DNA of 57,511 nucleotides from NCBI GenBank assembly GCA_029557905.1, contig JAKQHR010000001.1, forward strand, positions 1 to 57,511. The letters are read 5' to 3'. Positions within the stretch are counted from its first letter, which is position 1. The number at the start of each line of letters is the position of its first letter. The notes under the pieces are model-generated. The model did no database searches. It was not told the DNA's origin and saw only the letters and a list, made by a program, of their open reading frames with translations. Source of the DNA: Verrucomicrobiota bacterium. Its GTDB lineage: Bacteria; Verrucomicrobiota; Kiritimatiellia; JAKQHR01. This document shows positions 24,160 through 33,556 of this stretch, piece by piece. Made by a program: the position numbers and the translations under genes.

Positions 24160-26571
24160 TTATTTGTTCGGCACCGGGCCGACGATCCACGGCGCAGCTT
24201 GTGGATCGTCCGGAAGAGTAATGCGGAGAGAACCCTGAAGGTCTGTGCGCCAGCGCTCGATGTTTCGGGAGTCGAGCCGTTGAACAACTGTCGGAGAGGG
24301 ATCGCCGCGCCGGTTGTTTCTGCCGACGGAAATGACCGCGAGGCGCGGTGAAACTGCCGTGAGCCATTCATCTGATGTGGTCTTTTCCGATCCGTGGTCG
24401 CCCAGGACCAGAATGCCTGCCGCGGGCTGGATTCCGGCCTGCAGCATGGCGCGCTCTTCGGATATTCCCGCTCCGCCCATGAACAAAATGGCGGCAGCCT
24501 TGCGTCCGAACCGCATGACCAGCGAGGCCTCGTTGGCGATGCGGAAGTTTTTCGTTCCTTCCGGTGAAAACACCTCCCAGACCACGTCGCCCGCGGCCGT
24601 TCCCCGCAGGCCGCGCTCCAGCCGACGGACGCGGATTCCCCGCGCACGGACTTTTTCCAGCATGCGTTCGTATCTTTCAGACTGTCCCTTGAAGGGGCAG
24701 ACCCAGACTTCGCCGACCTCAAAACGGTCCATGACGGCCTCGGCGCCGCCGGTGTGATCGGCGTCGGGATGTGTCAGGACAACGGTTTCCAGGCGATCCA
24801 CCCCCTCGGCCTGCAGATGGCGGATGACGCGGTTCGCGAAGTAGTGCGGCCCGGTGTCGATAAGGATATCCCCGTCTCGGGGAAGATTCATGAAGACCGC
24901 GTTGCCTTCGCCGACATCCAGCACGTCAATCGCCACATCCTGCCGGTACCATGCGAGGGAGAACGCCGCCAGCGAGGCGATCAATATTCCACAGAAAAAA
25001 ATCTTTCTGAAACCCATCCGCATGAAAACCAGCGCGGACAAAGTGATGTACCACAGGAGCATCAGAAGCGGGGAGGGCGACTGGACATGGCTGTGTCCGT
25101 GCGGGATGCTACTCATCAGGCGGACGATCCACAGCAGGAGGTCCACAAAAACACGGTTGGCATGATTGAAAATCTCGGCGCACACAGGGAAAAGCGATCC
25201 CGTGACCAGAGAGAGGCAGCCGGTAAGCACAACGAGAAACGATCCGGGAACGATGAAGATGTTTCCGAGCAGGCCGATGGGAGAACACAGATTGAAGTAA
25301 TAGGCCGTCGTGGGGGCCGAAACCAGCCAGGCGGCCGTGGAAACAGCGGCAAGATCAGCCGCCTTTTCCGCGAGAAACCGGCCCCAGCGCTCCAGCCGTG
25401 GGCGCGGTCCTGGAATCCACCGGGGTTTCCGGAGCGGAAGAGTGTAAAGACGCCGGAAGACCGGATAGAAAAGGATGATGCCGGCAACCACGCTGAAAGA
25501 AAGAATGAAACCGGGCGAGGCAATCTGTCGCGGATCGGCTGCGAGAATCAGGATGGCGGCCGCCGCGAGGGTGGAGCCTCCGTCCGGCCTTCTCTTGAAC
25601 AGCGGGCCGGACCAGTATAGAAGAGCCATGATGCACGCGCGGGCCGCACTGGCCTTGAGGCCTGTGCCCATCACATAAAGGATGAGAGCCGGCCCCAGCA
25701 GCAGAATCCAGTACTGTCGCGAGATTCCCAGCATCTTGAGCACGGCAATGATCAGAATGGCCATCACGCCGACGTGAAGTCCGGAGATGGCGAAGATATG
25801 CAGCGTTCCGGTCAGGGCGAACACATCGCGCAGGTTGTCGGGAAGGGCGCTTCGATAGCCGAGCAGAAGGGCCTCAAGCAGCCCGCGAATATCCGGATAA
25901 TTTTCCAGCCCCCGGGAAAGAACGAGAGAAAATCGCGCGCGGCCGGCATAGCACCACCCCTTGAGCCGGCTGCCGTTTCCGCCGGAGAGGATGCGGGTCC
26001 TTCCGTCTTCGCCCTCCATGGTTACAGGGGGGAGCCAGGCCCTGGGTGATGCCAGGTTCTTCAGCAGGCCTTCAACGATCAGCCGGTCGCCGTAGCGGAG
26101 AGGCGGATCGGCTTCTGGAAGCGATATCCTGACGAACACCCTGCCGCGGGCGGCCTGCCACTGCTCCCTTCGACGAACGCCCTCCAGCTTGAGCGTGAAG
26201 CTCCAGCTTGTGCTGAAGCGGCCGAAGCCGGGTTCGGATTCAGGATCGTCGGTGACGACCCCCATGAGCTGAAGATACTCGCGGGAATGGCGCATCATGC
26301 TCCGAACATCTCTGCGGGAGGGGCTGTGATGCAGAAGCGAAGTATGCGCGGCCGCCGTTAAGACCAGCGCCGCATAAACGGCGGCGCCCGCCGCCGGATG
26401 TTTCCGAAAGACCATCGCCGCCACGGTCAGGACGAATGCCGTCACGGCCGGAAGCAGGAAACAGGGGGGACCGCGCAGGCCCGCGAGACAGCCGGCCATC
26501 ACCGCGACAGCCAGACCGACCAGCGGCCGGCGCGGGCCCGGCAGATATTCGGAAGGCGGCGAAGACTTCAT
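24160..26571 (-). CDS. comEC: DNA internalization competence protein ComEC/Rec2
   Basis: 803 residues, full length with all three parts: N-terminal membrane helices and an OB-like domain (DUF4131, about 20-190), the Competence domain with many membrane helices (GTLHIFAISGLHVGVMAILI near 255, then GTGLKASAARACIMALLYW), and a C-terminal metallo-beta-lactamase domain (AIDVLDVGEGNAVFMN, LTHPDADHTGG near 620). ComEC forms the inner-membrane channel for single-stranded DNA in natural transformation. No comEA is adjacent. It lies at the downstream end of a minus-strand gene run; thiD ends 7 bp upstream. Confidence 0.95.
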   Translation of the reverse strand: MKSSPPSEYLPGPRRPLVGLAVAVMAGCLAGLRGPPCFLLPAVTAFVLTVAAMVFRKHPAAGAAVYAALVLTAAAHTSLLHHSPSRRDVRSMMRHSREYLQLMGVVTDDPESEPGFGRFSTSWSFTLKLEGVRRREQWQAARGRVFVRISLPEADPPLRYGDRLIVEGLLKNLASPRAWLPPVTMEGEDGRTRILSGGNGSRLKGWCYAGRARFSLVLSRGLENYPDIRGLLEALLLGYRSALPDNLRDVFALTGTLHIFAISGLHVGVMAILIIAVLKMLGISRQYWILLLGPALILYVMGTGLKASAARACIMALLYWSGPLFKRRPDGGSTLAAAAILILAADPRQIASPGFILSFSVVAGIILFYPVFRRLYTLPLRKPRWIPGPRPRLERWGRFLAEKAADLAAVSTAAWLVSAPTTAYYFNLCSPIGLLGNIFIVPGSFLVVLTGCLSLVTGSLFPVCAEIFNHANRVFVDLLLWIVRLMSSIPHGHSHVQSPSPLLMLLWYITLSALVFMRMGFRKIFFCGILIASLAAFSLAWYRQDVAIDVLDVGEGNAVFMNLPRDGDILIDTGPHYFANRVIRHLQAEGVDRLETVVLTHPDADHTGGAEAVMDRFEVGEVWVCPFKGQSERYERMLEKVRARGIRVRRLERGLRGTAAGDVVWEVFSPEGTKNFRIANEASLVMRFGRKAAAILFMGGAGISEERAMLQAGIQPAAGILVLGDHGSEKTTSDEWLTAVSPRLAVISVGRNNRRGDPSPTVVQRLDSRNIERWRTDLQGSLRITLPDDPQAAPWIVGPVPNK

Positions 26572-26578
26572 TAAGGCG

Positions 26579-27385
26579 TCAGAGTCCGGGGCGGGCGTCG
26601 CGCAGGTTCAGCGGGGTGTGCGGCCCGATCCGGTAGGCCCGGTTCAGGGCATCGGTCACAAAGGACTGCGCGGTGCGCACGGCGTCACAGATCAGTTCGC
26701 CGCGCGCCAGCAGCGCGGTCAGGGCTCCGGAGAATGCGCATCCGGCGCCGTGTTTTTCGGCCACATGAATGCGGGGCACGGGGAAAACGTATTCTTCGCC
26801 CTCATCATAGAGAACGTCATAAACCTCCTCGCCCGGAAGGATGCCGCCCTTCACGACGCAGGCCACATCGTATTTTTCTCCGATTTCCCGAGCGGCGCGC
26901 TGGAGGTCCTCCAGCGACGAAATGGTATGCCCGCACAGGATTTCGGCTTCATGCAGATTGGGGGTGACCACACGGGCCTCGTGCAGAAGCTCATTGCAGA
27001 GTATTTCGATGGCATCGGCCTGGAGCAGGCGGACGCCCGTGCGCGACACCATGATGGGATCCACCACAAGAATGGGGATGCCCTGGCTGATGTCCGCATC
27101 CACGACGGCGCGGATGATGTCAGCGGAATAGAGCAGGCCGGTCTTGGCGGCCGCAATGGGAAAGCTTTCGCAGACCATTCGAATCTGATCCAGCACGAGT
27201 TCGGGCAGGAGGGGAACAACCGTTCGCACCTCGGTGGGGCTGCGGGCCGTGATGGCCGTGACTGCGCAGGTTCCGAACACGCCCATGGCGGAAAAACTCA
27301 TCAGGTCGGCCTGCAGGCCGGCGCCGCCTCCGCTGTCGGAACAGGCAATGGTGAGCGCGGCCACCGCGGTGTTATTTTGACTCAT
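26579..27385 (-). CDS. thiD: Hydroxymethylpyrimidine/phosphomethylpyrimidine kinase
   Basis: 268 residues, usual length. ThiD signatures: ALTIACSDSGGGAGLQADL at the N-terminus, VDPIMVSRTG near 120, CVVKGG near 175 and the anion-hole motif KHGAGCAFSGAL near 210. It phosphorylates HMP twice for thiamine diphosphate synthesis. AGGAAC precedes the ATG. No other thiamine gene is in the window, though the NMT1/THI5-type sensor kinase at 7612 belongs to a fold family that binds thiamine pyrimidine precursors. Confidence 0.96.
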   Translation of the reverse strand: MSQNNTAVAALTIACSDSGGGAGLQADLMSFSAMGVFGTCAVTAITARSPTEVRTVVPLLPELVLDQIRMVCESFPIAAAKTGLLYSADIIRAVVDADISQGIPILVVDPIMVSRTGVRLLQADAIEILCNELLHEARVVTPNLHEAEILCGHTISSLEDLQRAAREIGEKYDVACVVKGGILPGEEVYDVLYDEGEEYVFPVPRIHVAEKHGAGCAFSGALTALLARGELICDAVRTAQSFVTDALNRAYRIGPHTPLNLRDARPGL

Positions 27386-27459
27386 GGTTCCTATCCTCCA
27401 TACATCCCATCTGTGCGCATTCTAGGCACAACGCGCGGGCAAAATCCATTGCATTTTTC

Positions 27460-27879
27460 CTATTCCCCGCCGCCGGTCACTCCGGCCCGCATGCGCTTCT
27501 TTTCTCCCTGATGCCTCTTGTCCTCCAGCATGCGCTGCTTTTGCCTCCGGCTTCTGCGCCGCTTCTGTCTGCGGATTTTTTCCGCCGCCTGCCGGCGGGC
27601 TGACTTCCGTTTTTCCCGCTGCTCTTCGAGGCGGTCGCAGAGTTCTCTGCGGGCCAGGTGGCGGTTCAGGGCCTGCGAGCGTTCCCGCTGGCATTTGACT
27701 TCAATCCCGGTGGGGCCGTGAATCAGATATACGCAGGAGGAGGTTTTGTTGATTTTCTGTCCGCCCCTTCCCGCGCCGCGGACGAACTTTTCGGTCAGGT
27801 CATCGTCACGAATACCGAGCGCCTGCATCCGTTTCCGGAGCAGCTCTGCCTTTTCTCTGCTGACGGGCGATACAGTCAT
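27460..27879 (-). CDS. RF-1 domain (GGQ) peptidyl-tRNA hydrolase-like protein
   Basis: 139 residues from ATG 27879, preceded by GGTGAGA; a GTG three codons earlier is the alternative start. The catalytic GGQ lies in FVRGAGRGGQKINKT, followed by the RF-1 phrase SSCVYLIHGPTGIEV and QRSQ-like RERSQALNRH. There is no stop-codon recognition domain. The basic tail (RRQKRRRSRRQKQRML and onward) resembles the ArfB/ICT1 tail that enters the empty mRNA channel of stalled ribosomes. A rescue factor is therefore likely. The helicase gene ends 24 bp upstream. Confidence 0.85.
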   Translation of the reverse strand: MTVSPVSREKAELLRKRMQALGIRDDDLTEKFVRGAGRGGQKINKTSSCVYLIHGPTGIEVKCQRERSQALNRHLARRELCDRLEEQREKRKSARRQAAEKIRRQKRRRSRRQKQRMLEDKRHQGEKKRMRAGVTGGGE

Positions 27880-27903
27880 ATTTCTCACCGGGTCCGGCCT
27901 GGT

Positions 27904-29844
27904 TCAAATAAATCCGACGTAGGGGCGCGAAACGAGCTTTTCCGGAATTTCTTCGACGAAGCGCGAAGTGATGCAGAACTGCGTGCTGCCGTCCCGCCCC
28001 CGGCGCACTTCCGGAACGCAGAGGAACAGTTCGTCCTTCGCGCGTGTGGTGGCCACATAGAACAGCCGCCGTTCTTCGGACACGCCGCCGGGAACTTCCA
28101 GCGACTTGGCTGACGGAAACATGCCGTCGGCCAGCCACAGAATGAAAATCACCTTCCATTCGAGCCCCTTGGCCTGGTGAATGGTGCTCAGGCGAATCAC
28201 CCCCTTGCCGTCATCGGCCGGATGGTCGTCTTCCGCATCGAGGTTGGAAAGCAGCGCCATTTCGCTCAGAAAATCATCCGGAGTTGCGAACTGCGACGCA
28301 TAGTTCATCAGTTCCTGAATATCCTCCTGCCGGCGGTTGTAATTGTCGAAGGTCTCGACGGCGTATTCGTCATAGAACCCGTCCACGAAGGCCTCCATGT
28401 AGGCTTCGGCGCCCGCGCCCTCCGGATCGCGGGTGATTTCCGTGATGACGGTTTCGATGGCCTGCCACGATTCCCGCGCCGGCGCAGGCAGTTTGGCGCG
28501 CACGGCCGCCAGCGCCTGTTCGGACGCGTCGAAGCGGCCGCCCAGCGACTCCCAGATTTTCGCGGCGGAACGGCGTCCGACGCGCGGAAGAAACTCCAGG
28601 ATGCGCAGGAAGGAAAGCTCGTCAACCGGATTGCGGAGGAGGCGGACAATGGCGCAGACATCCTTGATGTGCGCCTGCTCGAAAAACCGCGCGCCGGAAG
28701 TGATGACATAGGGGATGCGCTCGCGGGTCAGTTCCATCTGCAGTTCCATCGCGTGGAAATGCGAGCGGTAGAGCACGGCCATCTCGGAGGTTTTATATCC
28801 CGACCGCTTCAGGCGGGCGATCTGCTCGATAATGTAGCGGGCCTGCGCGCTGCCGTCACGCAGCACGGCCACGGAGGGCACCTTGTAGTTTTCCCGGACA
28901 GACCGCAAAGTTTTCTGGAACTGCTCGGGATTGCCCGCGATGCAGGCGTTGGCCACGTTCAGAATTTCCGGCACGCTGCGGTAGTTCGTCTCCAGCTTGA
29001 AAACCTTTGCGCCCTGATAGCGTTCGGGAAAGGAAAGGATGTTCCGGAAATTCGCTCCGCGCCAGGAATAGATGCTCTGAAAATCGTCACCGACGACGAA
29101 CAGGTTGCGGTTTTTTGACGCCAGCAGGTCCACCCATTCCGACTGCAGGTAGTTGGTGTCCTGGTATTCATCCACAAGGATATGCTGAAACTGCTCCTGA
29201 TAGGATGCGCAGATTCCGGGCTCCTGCCGGAACAGGCGCAGCACGTTCAGCAGCATGTCGTCAAAATCCATGCCGTTAAGCCTGCGCTTGCGTTCTTCAT
29301 AGGCTTCCGCCACGGCGATGACCTGCTCGGGATTGATTTCATCGTGATACTTGAAGCGCTCCTCGGCGACAAGCCGCAGAGATTCCCCGGTGCTGGCCGC
29401 GTAGCCAAACAGGCTCAGCAGCACATCGGGCTTTGGAAAATGCTTGCCGGCATAGTCCAGCTCCTCCGAAATGGCCTTCACCAGTTTGCGGGAGTCGTCC
29501 TGGTCGAGAATGGTGTAATCCAGCCCGTAGCCCAGCCTGTCCGCGTGCCGGCGCAGGATGCGGTTGGCCATGTGATGGAAGGTTCCGCCCCAGAGGCCGC
29601 CGACAGCGGCTCCCACCAGTTTGGCCGCGCGTTCCAGCATTTCGCGTGCGGCGCGGTTGGTGAAGGTGAGCAGCAGGATGCGGCGCGCGTCTATGCCGCG
29701 CTCCACAAGATGGGCCACGCGATATGTCAGTGTGCGGGTCTTGCCGGTTCCGGCGGCGGCGATCACCAGCACGGGCCCGTCGGGCGCCAGCACGGCGCGG
29801 CACTGCTCTTCATTCAGTTCACTGCTGTAGTCAATCAGACTCAT
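27904..29844 (-). CDS. UvrD/PcrA/Rep-family superfamily 1 DNA helicase
   Basis: 646 residues. Motifs in order: Walker A AAAGTGKTRTL near 31, Ia LLTFTNRAAREM, DEYQDTN (motif II) near 225, VVGDDFQSIYSWRGA (III), LETNYRS (IV), then VIRLSTIHQAKGLEWKVIF (V) and EERRLFYVATTRAKDEL (VI). It unwinds DNA 3' to 5' in repair or replication restart. It is somewhat shorter than UvrD/PcrA (about 720 residues), lacking most of their C-terminal tail, so a Rep-like or lineage-specific paralogue is equally possible. Confidence 0.93.
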   Translation of the reverse strand: MSLIDYSSELNEEQCRAVLAPDGPVLVIAAAGTGKTRTLTYRVAHLVERGIDARRILLLTFTNRAAREMLERAAKLVGAAVGGLWGGTFHHMANRILRRHADRLGYGLDYTILDQDDSRKLVKAISEELDYAGKHFPKPDVLLSLFGYAASTGESLRLVAEERFKYHDEINPEQVIAVAEAYEERKRRLNGMDFDDMLLNVLRLFRQEPGICASYQEQFQHILVDEYQDTNYLQSEWVDLLASKNRNLFVVGDDFQSIYSWRGANFRNILSFPERYQGAKVFKLETNYRSVPEILNVANACIAGNPEQFQKTLRSVRENYKVPSVAVLRDGSAQARYIIEQIARLKRSGYKTSEMAVLYRSHFHAMELQMELTRERIPYVITSGARFFEQAHIKDVCAIVRLLRNPVDELSFLRILEFLPRVGRRSAAKIWESLGGRFDASEQALAAVRAKLPAPARESWQAIETVITEITRDPEGAGAEAYMEAFVDGFYDEYAVETFDNYNRRQEDIQELMNYASQFATPDDFLSEMALLSNLDAEDDHPADDGKGVIRLSTIHQAKGLEWKVIFILWLADGMFPSAKSLEVPGGVSEERRLFYVATTRAKDELFLCVPEVRRGRDGSTQFCITSRFVEEIPEKLVSRPYVGFI

Positions 29845-29889
29845 AGATATTTTGTGTTTGTAAAAATTTCCTGCGGAGCCGGACCGGGC

Positions 29890-31224
29890 TCAAACCAGCC
29901 CGTCAATCAGATCCAGCACCGATTTGTTTTCCAGTCCGGCTTCGAGGGCGCGCCCGTAGCGGGCCATCACGGCAGGAACCTTGCCTTTCAGACGGTCGAG
30001 CCCCAGATATTCGGCGGAAACGCCGGCATCCATGATCACGTTGATGACGTTCTTCAGGAGAAGCCGCTCCGGCGCTTTCAGGAGCACATAGGCATCCTCG
30101 CGATCCGCCACGGGCGACAGCCAGCCGGCCTCGGTATAGAGCTTGACGACATCATACAGCAGGCGCACGGGGATGAGGTGTTCGGCGGCGAAGTCCTTGA
30201 TCACGAGGCATCCATCGCCCTTTTCCAGCCGCTCGGCGGCGGCGGTGATGAGGGCCATGCCGAGAGTGGCGCGTGCGCGCAGGCTGGCCCTTTCCGATTC
30301 GCGCTCGATGTGATAGGTGTCATGGTGCTGCACCGCGAAGGCGATTTCCGCGCCGAGCAGGACGATCACCCAGCTGATATAGACCCACGCGAGGAAAATC
30401 GGGATGGAGGCGAAAGTGCCATAAATGGCATTGTAGCGGGCGACGCCCACCTGAAGGGAAATATAGGTCTTCTGCCAGCCGAGCCAGAGCAGCGCGCCGA
30501 TCAGGCTGCCCCAGAAGGCGGGCCAGGCCTTCACGCGCGTGTTGGGCAGAAAAACATAGAGGAAGCTGAAGGCCAGCCACGCCGAAAAAACGGGAGAGAG
30601 TTTCAGGAACCCGGTATACACCGGGCCGATCGAGCCGAGGTTCTGTATCACGCGTTCGCTGTTCAGCGTGGCCATGACCGTGCCCGCCACGCCGATCAGG
30701 ATCGGCACCACCACCAGAATGCTGATGTAATTGGCCATGCGCCGGATCAGGTTGCGCGAAATGGCGATGCCCCAGATGCGGTTGAAGGAGGCCTCAATGC
30801 TGCCCAGCACCGTGATGGTGGCCAGCAGCAGCACGCCGAAACCCGCCCAGCCGAGCGCCGCGAAATTCGTGTTTTGGACGATGTCCATGGTTTTTACAAT
30901 GAAATCCTGAAACTGCTGCGGCATGGTGGTCTGCCACTCCATGAACCGGTCCATGCCGGCCTGTCCCGCCCCGAAACCCTTGAGAAGTGAAAAAACGATG
31001 GCCAGCATGGGCACCAGCGACATCAGCGCCGTGTAGGTCAGGGCCGAGGCGCGAATTGAAAGCTCGTCATCAATGAACCCCTTGATGACGAGATGGCCGA
31101 TGCGATACACTCTCACCGGGATGGCGCGCAGCGCGGGCAGGGAGGACACTTCCATGTCCCACACATCGCGGAAGGCGAACTGCTTCAGCCGCCGGCATTT
31201 CTGCTTGAATTCGCTCATGTTCAT
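29890..31224 (-). CDS. YihY/BrkB-family membrane protein with C-terminal winged-helix-like domain
   Basis: 444 residues from ATG 31224 (MNMSEF), which has GGGAG at good distance; an ATG at 31236 overlapping the upstream stop is the alternative. Six membrane helices typical of YihY are seen: the conserved SIRASALTYTALMSLVPMLA segment, GVLLLATITVLGSIE, GTFASIPIFLAWVYISWVIVLLGAEI. A cytoplasmic tail of about 150 residues (DFAAEHLIPVRLLYDVVKLY) resembles a winged helix and is absent from short YihY proteins. The family was once mislabelled ribonuclease BN; its function is uncertain. Confidence 0.88.
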   Translation of the reverse strand: MNMSEFKQKCRRLKQFAFRDVWDMEVSSLPALRAIPVRVYRIGHLVIKGFIDDELSIRASALTYTALMSLVPMLAIVFSLLKGFGAGQAGMDRFMEWQTTMPQQFQDFIVKTMDIVQNTNFAALGWAGFGVLLLATITVLGSIEASFNRIWGIAISRNLIRRMANYISILVVVPILIGVAGTVMATLNSERVIQNLGSIGPVYTGFLKLSPVFSAWLAFSFLYVFLPNTRVKAWPAFWGSLIGALLWLGWQKTYISLQVGVARYNAIYGTFASIPIFLAWVYISWVIVLLGAEIAFAVQHHDTYHIERESERASLRARATLGMALITAAAERLEKGDGCLVIKDFAAEHLIPVRLLYDVVKLYTEAGWLSPVADREDAYVLLKAPERLLLKNVINVIMDAGVSAEYLGLDRLKGKVPAVMARYGRALEAGLENKSVLDLIDGLV

Positions 31225-31235
31225 ATTGTCTCCCA

Positions 31236-31772
31236 TCAGGGGTTCGGGAACATTTTCTCATACAGCAGCCAGGCCGCAAGCGTTTTCGCGTCCTCGACGG
31301 CGCCGCGCCGGATCATATCCGTGATTTCGCCGGCCGAAAGAACAACCGTTTCCACATGTTCATCATGATCAAGGCGGGTGGCCGCCGGCCCGTCAGCAAG
31401 CCGGGCATAGAAGAGCTGAATATGCTCGTCCATGCACCCGACGGACGGGCAAACCGTTCCGAGGCGAACGAGTTCTTCCACCTCATGGCCGGTTTCTTCG
31501 CGGACTTCGCGCCGCGCGCAGGCTTCGGGGGCCTCTCTCTCCTCCAGCAGCCCCGCCACGATTTCCAGCACCTCCCGTTCGACGGGTTTCCGGAACTGGC
31601 GAACCAGGACAAAGCGCCCGTCGGGAAGCCGGGCCAGTACCGCCGCGGCCCCGCGGTGCCGCACGACTTCCCGGGTGGAGCGCACCCCGTTTTCCAGCTC
31701 CACATCCAGCACGTCCACCGTCAGCAGGCGTCCCTTGAAAACTGTTCTGCTTCCGATTGTTGTTTCGCGCAT
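31236..31772 (-). CDS. Nudix hydrolase, ADP-ribose pyrophosphatase type
   Basis: 178 residues. The Nudix box AGLLEEREAPEACARREVRE followed by ETGHEV lies near 70-95, and the preceding VRQFRKPVEREVLEIVAG and later GCMDEHIQLF match the NudF/ADP-ribose pyrophosphatase group, which removes free ADP-ribose. The stop TGA shares one base with a possible ATG of the YihY gene, so these two genes are likely co-transcribed. It is the first gene of the minus-strand run that ends with comEC. Confidence 0.88.
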   Translation of the reverse strand: MRETTIGSRTVFKGRLLTVDVLDVELENGVRSTREVVRHRGAAAVLARLPDGRFVLVRQFRKPVEREVLEIVAGLLEEREAPEACARREVREETGHEVEELVRLGTVCPSVGCMDEHIQLFYARLADGPAATRLDHDEHVETVVLSAGEITDMIRRGAVEDAKTLAAWLLYEKMFPNP

Positions 31773-31909
31773 ACTTTCTGCTCCCGAACGGATTGAATCA
31801 CAAACCGGGGCGAAACTTCAATTCGCGTCTTGTGAATCCGAAAAAAACTTGCTTTTCCCATTGTATGACCGGCGCGTTCCGCCTATATCCAGAGAGTCGG
31901 AGATTCATC

Positions 31910-32923
31910 ATGATAAAAGAAACGATAGCCAAACTTGTGGACGGGAAAGAGCTGACCCGTCAGGAATCCTATGAAACGCTGAAGGAAATCATGTCCGGGA
32001 ATGCAACCCCTGCGCAGATCGGATCCTTCATCACGGCGCTGCGCATCCGCGGCGAGTCGGCGGATGTCATTGCCGGCGGGGTGCAGGCGATGCGCGAGAA
32101 GCTGATCGCCATTGCCACGCCGGAGGGCAACGTGGTGGACATCGTGGGAACCGGAGGCGACCAGCAGCACACCTTCAACATATCTACCACGGCGGCGTTT
32201 GTGGTGGCCGGCGCGGGGGTCATGGTGGCCAAGCACGGGAACCGGCGCGTATCGAGTTCCTGCGGTGCCGCCGATGTGCTGACGGAGCTTGGGGTGAACA
32301 TTGAGATTGGACCCCCGCAGATGGAAAAATGCATCCGCGAGGCGGGGATTGCATTTCTTTTTGCGCCGGCGCTGCATCCGGCCATGAAATACGCCAGCGC
32401 CCCCCGGTCCGAAGTGGGCATCCGGAGCATCTTCAACATTCTCGGTCCGCTTTCCAATCCCACCGGCGCTCGCCGCGGGGTGCTGGGGGTCTATACGCGG
32501 GATCTGGTGAAGCTTTTTTCGGGCGCGCTGGCGCAGCTGGGTTCCGTGCACATGTTCGTGGCCCATGGTTTGGACGGTCTTGACGAGATCACCACCACCG
32601 GCAAAACCGCGATGGGAGAAGTTCGTGGCGGAGACATCCGGCTGTTTGAACTGGACCCCCGTGACTATGGAATTCCGCTGACGGATTCCGCCAGCCTCAG
32701 GGGAGGGGATTCGGCGGCGAATGCGCTGCTGGTGAAAGAGGTTCTGTCGGGGAAAACGGGTCCGAAGCGGGACATTGTGCTTCTTAACGCGGCAGTGACC
32801 ATCATGGCGGGCGGCGGCGCGGAGACAATAGAGGCGGGTCTGACGGCCGCCGCGAAATCCATCGACAGCTGGGCGGCGATGGAAAAGCTGGAGAAACTCG
32901 TGGCCCTGACCAACGAGAAATAG
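31910..32923 (+). CDS. trpD: Anthranilate phosphoribosyltransferase
   Basis: 337 residues from ATG 31910 with GGAG 8 bp before it. TrpD signatures: N-terminal helical domain (TRQESYETLKEIMSG), VDIVGTGGDQQHTFNISTTA (the GTGGD PRPP site), VAKHGNRRVSSSCGAADVLTELG, RSIFNILGPLSNP. It transfers phosphoribose from PRPP to anthranilate in tryptophan synthesis. No other trp gene is in the window, so it is outside a trp operon. An upstream in-frame extension back to 31757 has no family similarity. Confidence 0.96.
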   Translation: MIKETIAKLVDGKELTRQESYETLKEIMSGNATPAQIGSFITALRIRGESADVIAGGVQAMREKLIAIATPEGNVVDIVGTGGDQQHTFNISTTAAFVVAGAGVMVAKHGNRRVSSSCGAADVLTELGVNIEIGPPQMEKCIREAGIAFLFAPALHPAMKYASAPRSEVGIRSIFNILGPLSNPTGARRGVLGVYTRDLVKLFSGALAQLGSVHMFVAHGLDGLDEITTTGKTAMGEVRGGDIRLFELDPRDYGIPLTDSASLRGGDSAANALLVKEVLSGKTGPKRDIVLLNAAVTIMAGGGAETIEAGLTAAAKSIDSWAAMEKLEKLVALTNEK

Positions 32924-33107
32924 AATCTATTTCTTCGAAAAATTCGCCTCTCGCAAAACCCGATTATCAAATTTGAGAATATCTATCATTTTCTAAAATA
33001 TGATTATATTGTCTTCCTGCGCTTGATTTTCTGAAATATTGTGCTTTCTTCAGGTAATGGGCGGGTTGTCCTAATGATTTCGCGTTTTTTTATCCGCCGA
33101 TTCCCCG

Positions 33108-33125
33108 TTGGCATGCATCCTGCTT
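33108..33125 (+). promoter_or_regulatory. Sigma-54-type -24/-12 promoter of the first pseudopilin
   Basis: TTGGCATGCATCCTGCTT has GG (33110-33111) and GC (33122-33123) separated by exactly 10 bp, the spacing required by sigma-54, with a near-consensus TTGGCAT -24 element and TGCTT -12 element. The transcript start would be near 33135, about 68 nt before the pilin ATG. Pilin genes in other bacteria are often sigma-54 dependent. The 185 bp upstream to the trpD stop are AT-rich and could hold an activator site; I saw no clear dyad. Confidence 0.6.
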
Positions 33126-33202
33126 AAAAGTACATCGATGCGGCTGTCTGATGGCAGCGGCAGAGTGAATGAAGAGTTAATAAAAAGTTATGGAGTATGA
33201 AA

Positions 33203-33538
33203 ATGAAGAAGAGTGGTTTCACGCTTGTTGAAATTATGATCGTGGTCGCCATTATCGGTCTGCTGGCCGCTATTGCGATCCCGAACTTCGTCAAAGCCCG
33301 CCAGTCCTCGCAGCAGAAGTCCTGCATGAACAACCTCCGTCAGATTGACGGCGCGAAGGATCAGTGGGCCATTGATGAAGGCAAAACGTCCTCGGACACC
33401 CCGGGAAAGGCCGATCTGGAGCCCTACCTGAAGTCCTGGCCGATTTGCCCGGCTGCCGGCGAATACACCATCAACGCGGTGGGCACGGAAGCTTCCTGCT
33501 CCATCCATGGAACGCTGCTGAGCCCGTTAACCCTGTAA
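33203..33538 (+). CDS. Type IV pilin/pseudopilin-like protein 1
   Basis: 111 residues from ATG 33203, with GGAG 8 bp upstream (an ATG two codons earlier is too close to it). Class III signal: MKKSG/FTLVEIMIVVAIIGLLAAIAIPNF, cleaved before Phe and methylated by a prepilin peptidase, with Glu at +5. The body has CMNNLRQIDGAKDQWAIDEG, CPAAGEYTINAVG and a final Cys, the short head domain common in PVC type II secretion/pilus proteins. A sigma-54-type promoter precedes it and a strong terminator follows, so it can be expressed as a single highly abundant transcript. Confidence 0.92.
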   Translation: MKKSGFTLVEIMIVVAIIGLLAAIAIPNFVKARQSSQQKSCMNNLRQIDGAKDQWAIDEGKTSSDTPGKADLEPYLKSWPICPAAGEYTINAVGTEASCSIHGTLLSPLTL

Positions 33539-33556
33539 GGGTAATTGTTTGAACAG

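Noticed and set aside
29182-30990. 602-codon plus-strand frame spanning the helicase and YihY genes
   Set aside because: It crosses two well-supported minus-strand genes and the gap between them, and its translation is low-complexity His/Gly/Arg-rich without domains.
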